Shown here one piece after another: positions 1 through 7,000 of a stretch of 16,624 bases of DNA. The stretch comes from an uncultured Eubacterium sp. GTDB lineage: Bacteria > Bacillota > Clostridia > Lachnospirales > Lachnospiraceae. Location: NCBI GenBank assembly GCA_905236295.1, contig CAJOQF010000085.1, positions 1 to 16,624 on the forward strand, written 5' to 3'. The notes beneath the pieces are model-generated. The model saw only the letters and a list, made by a program, of their open reading frames with translations, made no database searches and had not been told where the DNA came from. How positions within the stretch are numbered: the first letter of the stretch is position 1; the number at the start of each line of letters is the position of its first letter. The translations under genes were made by a program, and so were the position numbers.

Positions 1-2202
1 TACGATAGCTGCTGCCTCGTAAAGCTTTCTCTCCATATCGGAATAGTACTTGATAACATTGTCTCCGGTCAAAGCCTCAATACGGCGAACTCCGGCAGCT
101 ACACCGTTTTCGGATACTATCTTAAAGAGCATGATGTCCGAAGTATTCTTTACGTGAGTACCGCCGCAAAGCTCCTTTGAGAAGTCTCCCATTGAGACTA
201 CCCTGACCTCGTCGCCGTACTTCTCGCCAAAGAGAGCCATAGCTCCGGCTGCCTTTGCCTCGTCCATGCTCATCACTTCGGTCACAACGTCGCTTCCCTC
301 TGCGATATGCTTGTTGACAAGTTCCTCTATCTGTGCTATCTGTCTCTCGCTTACCGCCTCAAAGTGAGAGAAGTCAAATCTGGTTCTCTCCGAATCCTGG
401 AAAGATCCCGCCTGCTCAACGTGGGTTCCCAAGACCTCTCTGAGTGCGCTCTGAAGGAGGTGGGTTGCAGAGTGGTTTCTGCAGGTCTTGTTTCTGTTGA
501 CCTCGTCAACCTCCATTGAAACAGCATCGTCAACCGAGAGCATTCCCTCGAACACGTATCCTATATGCGCATAGCGGTCACCTGTAACCTTTATCGTATC
601 CTCAACAACAAATGTCGCATTCGGATTTTCAATGATTCCCTTGTCGCCCTGCTGACCACCCATGGTAGCATAGAACGTGGTGGTCGGGACAATTATCGCA
701 CCCTTCTCATCCTTTGAGATATCGTTTGAAAGCTTCATGCTTCCATCTTCGCAAAGTGTCGCGATAGCTGCAATCCTTGTATCACACTTGAGTGCGTCAT
801 ATCCGACAAACTCTGTGGTTACGGACGAATCGATCTCTTCATATACGGTAGCGTCCGCTCCCATATAGTTAGTCTCCTTGCGGGCATCCCTCGCCTTCTG
901 TCTCTGAGCCTCCATGCAGGTATCAAAGCCCTTTTCATCATAGGTAAAGCCCTGCTCCTCAAGCATTTCCTCGGTAAGGTCGATCGGGAATCCGTAGGTA
1001 TCGTAGAGTTTGAACGCCTTGTCTCCGGCAAGCATCTTCTCGCCGGAAGCCTTCATCTCCTCAACATATCCCGAGAAGATAGTAAGTCCCTGATCTATAG
1101 TCTTTGCGAACTGCTCTTCCTCCTTGGTGAGAACCTTTAAGATAAACTCACTCTTTTCAAAGAGCTCCGGATATCCGTCCTTGCTCTCGTCGATAACAAC
1201 CTTTGCTATCTTTGCGAGGAAAGCATCCTCCACACCGAGTATCTTTCCATGTCTTGCGGCACGTCTGATGATCCTTCTTAGTACGTATCCGCGTCCCTCA
1301 TTCGAAGGCATAACGCCGTCAGATATAAGGAATGTAGATGAACGGATATGATCTGTGATGAGTCTGATAGAGACATCATCCATCTCATCGACCTTATATT
1401 TCTTTCCGCTGAGCTGACAAACCTTGTCACGGATCGCCTTCATCGTATCCACGTCAAATACCGAGTCAACATCCTGGACTACAACCGCAAGTCTCTCGAG
1501 ACCCATTCCGGTATCTATGTTCTTGTTCTCGAGCTCTTCGTAGTTGCCGTGCCCATCTCCGTTGAACTGGGTGAATACGTTGTTCCACACTTCCATGTAA
1601 CGGTCGCAGTCACATCCAACCTTACAGTCCGGGCTGCCGCATCCGTACTTTTCTCCCCTGTCGTAATAAATCTCAGAACAAGGTCCGCACGGGCCTGCGC
1701 CATGCTCCCAGAAGTTGTCGCACTCGCCGGTCTCAGGGTCACGGAAGAATCTTGTGATCTTCTCAGCCGGAACACCCATCTCGTTAACCCAGATATCAAA
1801 CGCCTCGTCGTCCTCACCGTAGATTGAAGGATAGAGTCTGTCTTCTTCAAGACCTACCACCTTGGTAAGGAACTCCCATGACCAACGGATCGCCTCTCTC
1901 TTGAAATAGTCTCCGAAAGAAAAGTTGCCGAGCATCTCGAAAAATGTCAGATGTCTGGCTGTCTTTCCGACGTTTTCAATATCTCCTGTACGCACACATT
2001 TCTGACAGGTAGCCACGCGGGTTTTCGGCGGGATCTCCTGTCCTGTAAAGTACGGCTTAAGCGGAGCCATTCCCGCATTTATAAGCAAAAGCGACTTGTC
2101 ATTCTGCGGGATAAGTGAAAAGCTCTTCATAACAAGATGTTCCTTCTCCTCAAAGAAGTCGAGGAACATTTTCCTTAATTCGTTCACACCATATTTTTTC
2201 AT
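1..2202 (-). CDS. alaS: Alanyl-tRNA synthetase, 3' part cut by window edge
   Basis: Class II synthetase that charges tRNA-Ala with alanine in the cytoplasm and edits mischarged Ser and Gly. The frame is open from ATG at 2202 to base 1, giving 734 residues. Family members are about 875 residues, so roughly the last 140 (the C-Ala/DHHA1 part) lie outside the window. The start MKKYGVNELRKMF is typical. Visible further on are the catalytic-domain stretch FWEHGAGPCGPCSEIYY, a Cys-rich insert (CGSPDCKVGCDC), the editing-domain zinc ligands NHSATH (His577, His581) and CGGTH (Cys679, His683), and AAGVRRIEALTG. The ribosome site GAGAGG lies about 10 nt upstream. The gene follows the amidohydrolase gene by 37 bp with no terminator between, so it is probably the last of the four-gene run hisK-pnp-mtaD-alaS in this window. 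No frameshift was seen: the zinc motifs are in the same frame as the start. Confidence 0.97.
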   Translation of the reverse strand, partial: MKKYGVNELRKMFLDFFEEKEHLVMKSFSLIPQNDKSLLLINAGMAPLKPYFTGQEIPPKTRVATCQKCVRTGDIENVGKTARHLTFFEMLGNFSFGDYFKREAIRWSWEFLTKVVGLEEDRLYPSIYGEDDEAFDIWVNEMGVPAEKITRFFRDPETGECDNFWEHGAGPCGPCSEIYYDRGEKYGCGSPDCKVGCDCDRYMEVWNNVFTQFNGDGHGNYEELENKNIDTGMGLERLAVVVQDVDSVFDVDTMKAIRDKVCQLSGKKYKVDEMDDVSIRLITDHIRSSTFLISDGVMPSNEGRGYVLRRIIRRAARHGKILGVEDAFLAKIAKVVIDESKDGYPELFEKSEFILKVLTKEEEQFAKTIDQGLTIFSGYVEEMKASGEKMLAGDKAFKLYDTYGFPIDLTEEMLEEQGFTYDEKGFDTCMEAQRQKARDARKETNYMGADATVYEEIDSSVTTEFVGYDALKCDTRIAAIATLCEDGSMKLSNDISKDEKGAIIVPTTTFYATMGGQQGDKGIIENPNATFVVEDTIKVTGDRYAHIGYVFEGMLSVDDAVSMEVDEVNRNKTCRNHSATHLLQSALREVLGTHVEQAGSFQDSERTRFDFSHFEAVSERQIAQIEELVNKHIAEGSDVVTEVMSMDEAKAAGAMALFGEKYGDEVRVVSMGDFSKELCGGTHVKNTSDIMLFKIVSENGVAAGVRRIEALTGDNVIKYYSDMERKLYEAAAIV

Positions 2203-2239
2203 ATCAATTTTTCCTCTCAATTCTGCTGTCGAAGCAACA

Positions 2240-3541
2240 CTATTTCATTCTACGTATAATCTCATTTGCCTTCGCATAAACATCCTCAGGCGCAAATCCA
2301 ATGTCAAAACGGCCGTCCTCGTAGAGAATCTTTCCGTCAACCATTGTCATCTTTACGTTTGTCTTGTTTCCGGCATATACAATATTCTTGACAATATTGT
2401 TTTCAGGCTGCATATTCGGCTGATTCAGGTCGAGCATAACGATGTCCGCCTTCTTTCCGACCTCAAGGCTGTCGCAGTCATCGAGGCACATAGCGTGCGC
2501 TCCGCCGGCTGTAGCCGCATACAAAACCTCCTCTGCGCTGACGCACTCTGCATCCATCTCTCTGACCTTTGCAAGGGTTGCTGTCAGATACATCTCCCTG
2601 AACATATCAAGCGCATTGTTGCTGGCAGGTCCGTCGGTACCGATCGCCACGTTTATGCCCTCATCAACATATCTCTTTATCGGAGCGATGCCGCTTGCAA
2701 GCTTTAAGTTTGAACACGGGTTTGTAACCGCGGTAAGGTTTTTCTTTTTAAATATATCGATATCGGCATCATCCAGATATACGCAGTGATAACCGCCACC
2801 GCCGTACTCAAACATGCCGAAGTCATCCATAACTCTTGTCGGTGATTTGCCGTAACGGTCGTGGCACTCCTTCACCTCAAGTTCGGTCTCGGAATTGTGA
2901 GCCCAGACCGGTGATCTGTATTTGTGAGCCAGATCAGCCACACCCTGCATAAGTTCCGGAGAGGTTGTGTACTCTGCATGGAATCCTATAATAAAACTTG
3001 AGAGATCTGACATCTCATTCACTTCAAGGTAGTTCTGCTCGAGCACCTCAATGCTTCCTCCAAAATTGTTAAGACCGGAAGTCTGAACGGTTCTGAATCC
3101 ACAGTCAACCGAAGCCTTTCCGTTCTTTGGTGGGAAGAAATACATGTCAAAGTTTGAGGTGATACCGCTTGTCAGATACTCCATTATACCCAGAATATCA
3201 AGCTGATACACATCATCCTCCGTCAGCTGTGCCTCATGCGGGAATACTCTGTTAAAAAGCCATTCCTGAAGGGGAAGATCATCCGCATATGATCTCAAGA
3301 AGGTCATAGCAGTGTGGGTGTGGGCATTTTTAAGTCCCGGCATAAGGAGATTTCCTTTTGCATCAATCTCACGATCCCAAAGAATCGGCCCTTCGTTGGA
3401 GAGGATCGCATCCGTATCCTTGCCGTCGCCTATATAAATTATCTTGTTGCCCTTGATCCAGAGCTGTGTGTTCTCTGCGATTTCAAACTGTGCTCTTCCA
3501 AGTGTCTTTAATACCTTAGCGTTAAAGAACCTTATATTCAT
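2240..3541 (-). CDS. mtaD: MTA/SAH-deaminase-family amidohydrolase
   Basis: Metal-dependent amidohydrolase of 433 residues that most resembles 5-methylthioadenosine/S-adenosylhomocysteine deaminases. These deaminate the adenine of MTA, SAH or 5'-deoxyadenosine to the inosine form. Visible signatures are the N-terminal beta-sandwich strands, LMPGLKNAHTHTAM (metal ligands His74 and His76), His188 in GFHAEYTTS, His215 and Glu218 in WAHNSETE, and Asp303 in GTDGPASNN. Length and motif order match the family. ATG at 3541 directly abuts the TAG stop of the upstream nucleoside phosphorylase gene, and its AAGGAGG site lies inside that gene, so translation is probably coupled. Related ATZ/TRZ-type hydrolases (guanine or chlorohydrolases) are the main alternative. 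Pairing with a purine nucleoside phosphorylase favours an adenosine-analogue substrate, but which one cannot be told from sequence. Confidence 0.88.
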   Translation of the reverse strand: MNIRFFNAKVLKTLGRAQFEIAENTQLWIKGNKIIYIGDGKDTDAILSNEGPILWDREIDAKGNLLMPGLKNAHTHTAMTFLRSYADDLPLQEWLFNRVFPHEAQLTEDDVYQLDILGIMEYLTSGITSNFDMYFFPPKNGKASVDCGFRTVQTSGLNNFGGSIEVLEQNYLEVNEMSDLSSFIIGFHAEYTTSPELMQGVADLAHKYRSPVWAHNSETELEVKECHDRYGKSPTRVMDDFGMFEYGGGGYHCVYLDDADIDIFKKKNLTAVTNPCSNLKLASGIAPIKRYVDEGINVAIGTDGPASNNALDMFREMYLTATLAKVREMDAECVSAEEVLYAATAGGAHAMCLDDCDSLEVGKKADIVMLDLNQPNMQPENNIVKNIVYAGNKTNVKMTMVDGKILYEDGRFDIGFAPEDVYAKANEIIRRMK

Positions 3542-4393
3542 CTATCTTCCTCCTTCTTTGAGATACGCATCTATACCTTTCACAGACTCTCGTATAAGCG
3601 ACATAATATTTCCTGATACATTCTTCGTTGTCTCAAAGACTTCCTCAGCTGTGAGAGGATGCTTTGATATTCCGGCTGCCAGATTAGATACAGTAGAGAA
3701 TCCCACAACCAGCATCCCGGCATGGTTTCCGGCTATAGCCTCGCAAGCAGTACTCATTCCGACGGCATCTGCGCCCATTGCCTTTAACATCTGAACCTCC
3801 GCCGGTGTCTCGTACTGAGGTCCGGGTGTCTGTGCATATATTCCCTCTTTTAATTCCACTCCGGCTTCCTTCGCCGCTTTTCTAAGCACATCCTGAAGAT
3901 CAAGATTATACACATGGCTCATATCCGGGAATCTGAGTCCCAATTCATCTATATTTCTGCCACGAAGCGGAGAAGGGATAAATGTCGCAATATGATCGTT
4001 TATCATCATAAGGTCGCCCGGCTTGAAGTCAGAGTTGATACCGCCCGCCGCATTTGTAAGGTAAAGCACCTTGGCTCCGAGCAGCTTCATAAGTCTGATT
4101 GGCAAAACGACATCCGTTATGTCATATCCCTCATAAAAATGAACCCGGCCATTCATGATCACAAGCGGAACTCCCTCAAGATATCCGAACACAAACTTGC
4201 CCGCATGTCCCGGCGCGGTCGAAACCGGAAATCCTTCTATCTCATCATAGCTTACCTCGGCAACCTTCTCGAACATATCGGCGTACTCGCCATATCCGGA
4301 TCCGAGAACAAGCCCTATAAGCGGCTTGAAATCAGTAATCTTTTTTACACTCTCCGCACAGCGGACTACCTTTTTGTAAACCTCATTCTCCAT
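3542..4393 (-). CDS. punA: Purine nucleoside phosphorylase (inosine/guanosine type)
   Basis: Trimeric-type purine nucleoside phosphorylase, 283 residues, cleaving purine (deoxy)nucleosides with phosphate to free base and (deoxy)ribose-1-phosphate. Seen in order: the phosphate loop LVLGSGYGEYAD (residues 29-39), APGHAGKF with its conserved His, NGRVHFYEGYD, LTNAAGG, TPGPQYETPAEV, MGADAVGMSTACEA, and a SNLAAGIS stretch where the family carries its base-recognising Asn. These place it with the Ino/Guo-specific trimers rather than the hexameric DeoD type. The start at 4393 has AGGAGG six bases upstream. It follows the histidinol phosphatase gene by 58 bp and its stop touches the next start, forming a salvage pair with the deaminase. 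The last residues, KEGGR, are encoded by the bases that form the next gene's ribosome site. Some clusters use the names pnp or deoD2 for this family. Confidence 0.93.
   Translation of the reverse strand: MENEVYKKVVRCAESVKKITDFKPLIGLVLGSGYGEYADMFEKVAEVSYDEIEGFPVSTAPGHAGKFVFGYLEGVPLVIMNGRVHFYEGYDITDVVLPIRLMKLLGAKVLYLTNAAGGINSDFKPGDLMMINDHIATFIPSPLRGRNIDELGLRFPDMSHVYNLDLQDVLRKAAKEAGVELKEGIYAQTPGPQYETPAEVQMLKAMGADAVGMSTACEAIAGNHAGMLVVGFSTVSNLAAGISKHPLTAEEVFETTKNVSGNIMSLIRESVKGIDAYLKEGGR
3549..3555 (-). promoter_or_regulatory. Ribosome binding site of mtaD inside punA
   Basis: AAGGAGG, seven bases before the mtaD ATG, lies wholly within the last codons of punA (Glu-Gly-Gly region). With TAG directly followed by ATG, this suggests coupled translation of the two salvage enzymes. 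Confidence 0.8.
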
Positions 4394-4451
4394 TTAACGC
4401 CTCCTGCTTTATCAGATCAAAGTACGGATCTGTGTGACCCATGCTTTAAAA

Positions 4452-5279
4452 TTATTTCTGGTATCTCTTCTCCAAAGGTATCATCTCGCATTTTCGCTTT
4501 TTGAAAACCGAATAGTATTCAAACCCAGCCTCGACCAAAATCCTTTCGACTCTGTCAAAATCACCTGCGATATCGGTCGGAACATGCGCATCCGATCCCG
4601 TCGTGATGATCTCACCGCCAAGCTCCCTGTATCTCTTAAGGATATCGATGCATGGATTTGGCTCGCCGAGTCCGTATTTAAATCCGGCTGTGTTTATCTC
4701 TATTCCTTTTCCCTTCGATATGAGAAGTCGCAAAATCTCATCTATTATATCACTATATGCCGAATATGTGTAGTTTTTATTTTTCTCAGGGCCGTAACGA
4801 ACGATGTAGTCGATATGACCATAGACGTCAAAGCCGTCAAAGGCTTTTATGTTTGCGAGAACCGACTCAAAGTATTCAAGGTAGGCTTCCCTCTCGGAGC
4901 GTCCCTCAAAGTAGTAATCGTAATACGGATCCTTACCGTTTACCACATGGGAGGAGCCTATTATAAAATCGAGCTGCCTGTATGTATCGCAGAATTCGTA
5001 GAGCTGTTTAGCTATGTGAGTCTGAATGCCGAGTTCGATGCCTATAAGAACATCCAGCGAATCCTCATAACTCTTTTTTACCGCAAGCATTTCCGGCAGA
5101 TAACTCGACATATCCACATCAAAAGTAATCTCCAGATCCTCTGGATAATCCCAATCAATATGATCGGTGAAACAGATTCCCTTTAATTTCTTTGCCACTG
5201 CGCCGTCTGCCATGTCATAAGGATCTGCTTTTGAATCCCCCGAAAACATGGTATGCGTGTGCATATCATAATACTTCAT
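4452..5279 (-). CDS. hisK: Histidinol-phosphatase, PHP family
   Basis: Polymerase-and-histidinol-phosphatase (PHP) type metallo-phosphatase, 275 residues, predicted to hydrolyse L-histidinol phosphate to histidinol, the penultimate stage of histidine synthesis. Metal-ligand motifs occur in the family order: DMHTHT (His7, His9), CFTDHID, GIELGI, GSSHVV, DVYGHIDY and TTGSDAH near the C terminus. ATG at 5279 has AAGGAGG seven bases upstream. The gene is first after the intrinsic terminator at 5323-5364 and heads the run to punA, mtaD and alaS. No strong promoter is visible in the roughly 45 bp between the terminator and the ribosome site. No other histidine gene adjoins it; hisA is 10 kb away. 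Some PHP proteins act on other phosphoesters, so the substrate is assigned by family resemblance. Confidence 0.85.
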   Translation of the reverse strand: MKYYDMHTHTMFSGDSKADPYDMADGAVAKKLKGICFTDHIDWDYPEDLEITFDVDMSSYLPEMLAVKKSYEDSLDVLIGIELGIQTHIAKQLYEFCDTYRQLDFIIGSSHVVNGKDPYYDYYFEGRSEREAYLEYFESVLANIKAFDGFDVYGHIDYIVRYGPEKNKNYTYSAYSDIIDEILRLLISKGKGIEINTAGFKYGLGEPNPCIDILKRYRELGGEIITTGSDAHVPTDIAGDFDRVERILVEAGFEYYSVFKKRKCEMIPLEKRYQK

Positions 5280-5322
5280 AGATCATCCTCCTTCCCATCT
5301 CGTCCGTCCTCATAAATTCTCT

Positions 5323-5364
5323 AAAAAAGAAGAAAGGAGATATAGCAAATGTATATCTCCCTTT
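5323..5364 (-). terminator. Intrinsic terminator after the radical SAM gene
   Basis: Read on the minus strand, stem GGAGATATA (5352-5360) pairs perfectly with TATATCTCC (5336-5344) around a 7-base loop, with up to three further A:T pairs beyond a one-base bulge. A T-rich tract (TTTCTTCTTTTTT) follows. It begins a few bases past the radical SAM stop, so it should end that transcript before hisK. Confidence 0.85.
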
Positions 5365-5369
5365 TATAT

Positions 5370-6782
5370 TTACTGTGCTTTACCGTATTTTGCTTCGCGC
5401 TCTGCAAGTGCCTGCGCTTTCTCCTGAAGTCGTTTCTCCCAGATCTCGTCAGCCTTCGGTTTCCATGTTTCAGCATAAGGAATAGTCTTTGCTATAAGAT
5501 CGTCAACCGGCTCAGGACTCATAAGGTCTGTGGACTTAGCACCGGTCTCATCTACCATCTTCTTGATGAACTCCGGATTCTCAAGCATCGGACACGGTCT
5601 GAACGGATTGTCGTTAAACGGCATTGTGTCGTGGTAAGCCATCATAAGCGGTGACTGTAATGCCTCGAGCAATGTCATCTCGTCGATGTTTGCTGTAGAG
5701 TAGTGGATAAATACGCAAGGCTCTACATCTCCGTTTGCATTGATGTGGAGGTAGTTCTTTCCTCCGGCAATACATCCGCCAACCCACTCTGCGTCGTTCT
5801 GGAAGTCCATTGCAAAGATCGGCTTGCCGCCCTCAAGTCCTCTGATCTCACGTACTCTGTGAACCATGTACTCTCTCTGCTCCGGGCTGAGCATAAGATC
5901 AACCGAAGCGTCATTTCCAACCGGCATATAGTGGAAGTACCATGCCATGGTACATCCGTGATCGACAAGCATATCAAGGAACTCGTCGCTCGTAACTACT
6001 TTATAGTTCTGGCTTGTGTAGCAGATCGATACTCCGTAAACAAGTCCATACTCATGCATAAGGTCAAGAGCGTTCATGATCTTTGTGAATACGCCCTGTC
6101 CTCTACGCTCGTCATTGGTCTCCTTATATCCCTCGATAGAAAGGGCGTAAGAGATGTTTCCAAGACGACATGTCTCCTTACAAACTTCCTCGTCGATAAG
6201 AGTTCCGTTTGTAAAGATATGGAATGCACAGTCATTGTGCTTCTCAGCAAGTTTGAAGATATCTGCCTTTCTTACCATCGGCTCTCCACCTGTCATAATG
6301 AAGAAGTGGATACCGAGTTCCTTTGCCTGGCAGATAACGTCATCGAGCTGCTCATAAGTTCTTGAGAGCTTATGACCATACTCAGCAGCCCAGCAGCCAA
6401 CGCACTTTAAGTTGCAGGCTGTGGTCGGATCCATAAGGATAACCCAAGGAATATTACATCCGTATTTCTCACGATTGGCCTTTACCTCTTTGAATCCTGT
6501 AAGACCGGTCTCATATGCGAGATTGAGAACGTGCTTCTTTACAATATTCGGGTTGAATTTCTCGAAAGCGTTGTAGATAACCTTTGTCCACTTCGCCTCC
6601 GGGTTTCCGAGCATCTCGGTAGCATTGTCCCAGAAAAACTCAGGGAAAGTACTTCCCGTAACCTTGTGTGCAAGATTCAAAAGCTTTAACATGTTCTTTT
6701 CGCGATCTTTGTTTACATATTTGTAAACCGCATCGAAAGCGACCTCAAATGCCTTACGGCCGGCAGCATGTTTTACTCCCAT
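5370..6782 (-). CDS. Radical SAM protein with SPASM-like C-terminal Cys, function unknown
   Basis: Radical S-adenosylmethionine protein of 470 residues. An N-terminal helical region of about 110 residues without cluster motifs comes first. The radical SAM core has the 4Fe-4S motif CNLKCVGC (Cys123, Cys127, Cys130), the SAM-binding motif TGGEP (164-168), FTNGTLI, and ALSIEG. After it, GGCIAG (Cys337), INANGDVEPC (Cys356) and RPCPML (Cys397) resemble a reduced SPASM/twitch region that may bind an auxiliary cluster. The C-terminal 50 residues are charged and helical. ATG at 6782 has AAGGAGG eleven bases upstream. It has its own promoter (6887-6916) and terminator (5323-5364), so it is a single-gene unit. 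No small peptide gene, peptidase or transporter sits beside it, so a RiPP-maturase role is not supported. I do not recognise a characterised homologue. Confidence 0.9.
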   Translation of the reverse strand: MGVKHAAGRKAFEVAFDAVYKYVNKDREKNMLKLLNLAHKVTGSTFPEFFWDNATEMLGNPEAKWTKVIYNAFEKFNPNIVKKHVLNLAYETGLTGFKEVKANREKYGCNIPWVILMDPTTACNLKCVGCWAAEYGHKLSRTYEQLDDVICQAKELGIHFFIMTGGEPMVRKADIFKLAEKHNDCAFHIFTNGTLIDEEVCKETCRLGNISYALSIEGYKETNDERRGQGVFTKIMNALDLMHEYGLVYGVSICYTSQNYKVVTSDEFLDMLVDHGCTMAWYFHYMPVGNDASVDLMLSPEQREYMVHRVREIRGLEGGKPIFAMDFQNDAEWVGGCIAGGKNYLHINANGDVEPCVFIHYSTANIDEMTLLEALQSPLMMAYHDTMPFNDNPFRPCPMLENPEFIKKMVDETGAKSTDLMSPEPVDDLIAKTIPYAETWKPKADEIWEKRLQEKAQALAEREAKYGKAQ

Positions 6783-6808
6783 TATTAAATAATCCTCCTT
6801 AAAACTGC

Positions 6809-6870
6809 ATATGACAGAGCTTATCCGCCATATATCTCATTACCAAAATTTATAGATTTCCATCAATTTT
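6809..6870 (-). promoter_or_regulatory. Structured 5' leader of the radical SAM gene
   Basis: Two hairpins lie in the predicted leader. On the minus strand the first pairs AAAATT/AATTTT plus ATGG/CTAT (6845-6870), with one G-A mismatch and an AAAT loop. The second (6809-6833) has ten continuous pairs, ATATGGCGGA with TCTGTCATAT (two G-U pairs), closing a UAAGC loop. It ends about nine bases before the AAGGAGG site. Only four U follow it, so it is not a standard terminator. No known riboswitch class is recognised. Confidence 0.45.
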
Positions 6871-6886
6871 CAAACACTATCGAGTG

Positions 6887-6916
6887 ACTATATCACACTT
6901 TACACTCATAAGTCAA
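6887..6916 (-). promoter_or_regulatory. Sigma-A-type promoter for the radical SAM gene
   Basis: On the minus strand, TTGACT (6911-6916, 5 of 6 to consensus) and TATAGT (6887-6892, 5 of 6) are separated by 18 bp. Transcription should begin near 6880, giving a leader of roughly 98 nt before ATG at 6782. It is the best promoter match I found in the window and lies in its largest intergenic gap. Confidence 0.75.
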
Positions 6917-6942
6917 CCCGTATATACTGTATGAATATTTCA

Positions 6943-7000
6943 GGGGTCTCAAAACCGTCGCCATCCCCCGGGCTCGGAGTTTTTCGCAAGCCCTACTCCG
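6943..7000 (-). repeat. GC-rich interleaved inverted repeats after glgP
   Basis: Three short inverted repeats crowd around the glgP stop codon (6993-6995). CGGAGT (6975-6980) matches ACTCCG (6995-7000), GGGCT (6970-6974) matches AGCCC (6989-6993), and GGGG (6943-6946) matches CCCC within 6965-6969. The first two interleave, so they exclude each other or would form a very tight pseudoknot. No U tract follows, so this is not a canonical terminator, though it sits where the glgP message must end or stall. Confidence 0.5.

Noticed and set aside
4383..4442. A 19-codon frame (MGHTDPYFDLIKQEALNGE) between hisK and punA, overlapping the punA start
   Set aside because: It reads like protein and its stop overlaps punA, which would fit a coupling peptide, but it has no ribosome site and 60 bp is too short to separate from chance without comparison to related genomes.
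4434..5186. A 250-codon open frame on the plus strand opposite hisK
   Set aside because: It is fully antisense to a gene with complete PHP motifs, has no recognisable domain, and its composition looks like a reverse translation of the real gene. The same holds for the other plus-strand frames such as 2096-2707 and 14709-15380.
5370..6782. RiPP maturase with a nearby precursor peptide
   Set aside because: The flanking spacers were read on both strands and hold no plausible short peptide gene with a ribosome site; the downstream spacer is filled by the terminator and the upstream one by promoter and leader.
6875..6886. CACT-ATCG-AGTG palindrome just before the -10 box as a possible operator
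   Set aside because: Only four pairs, overlapping the expected transcription start; too short to distinguish from chance.
6943..7000. A standard intrinsic terminator after glgP
   Set aside because: Inverted repeats exist but no U tract follows on the minus strand, so it was described as a structured element instead.
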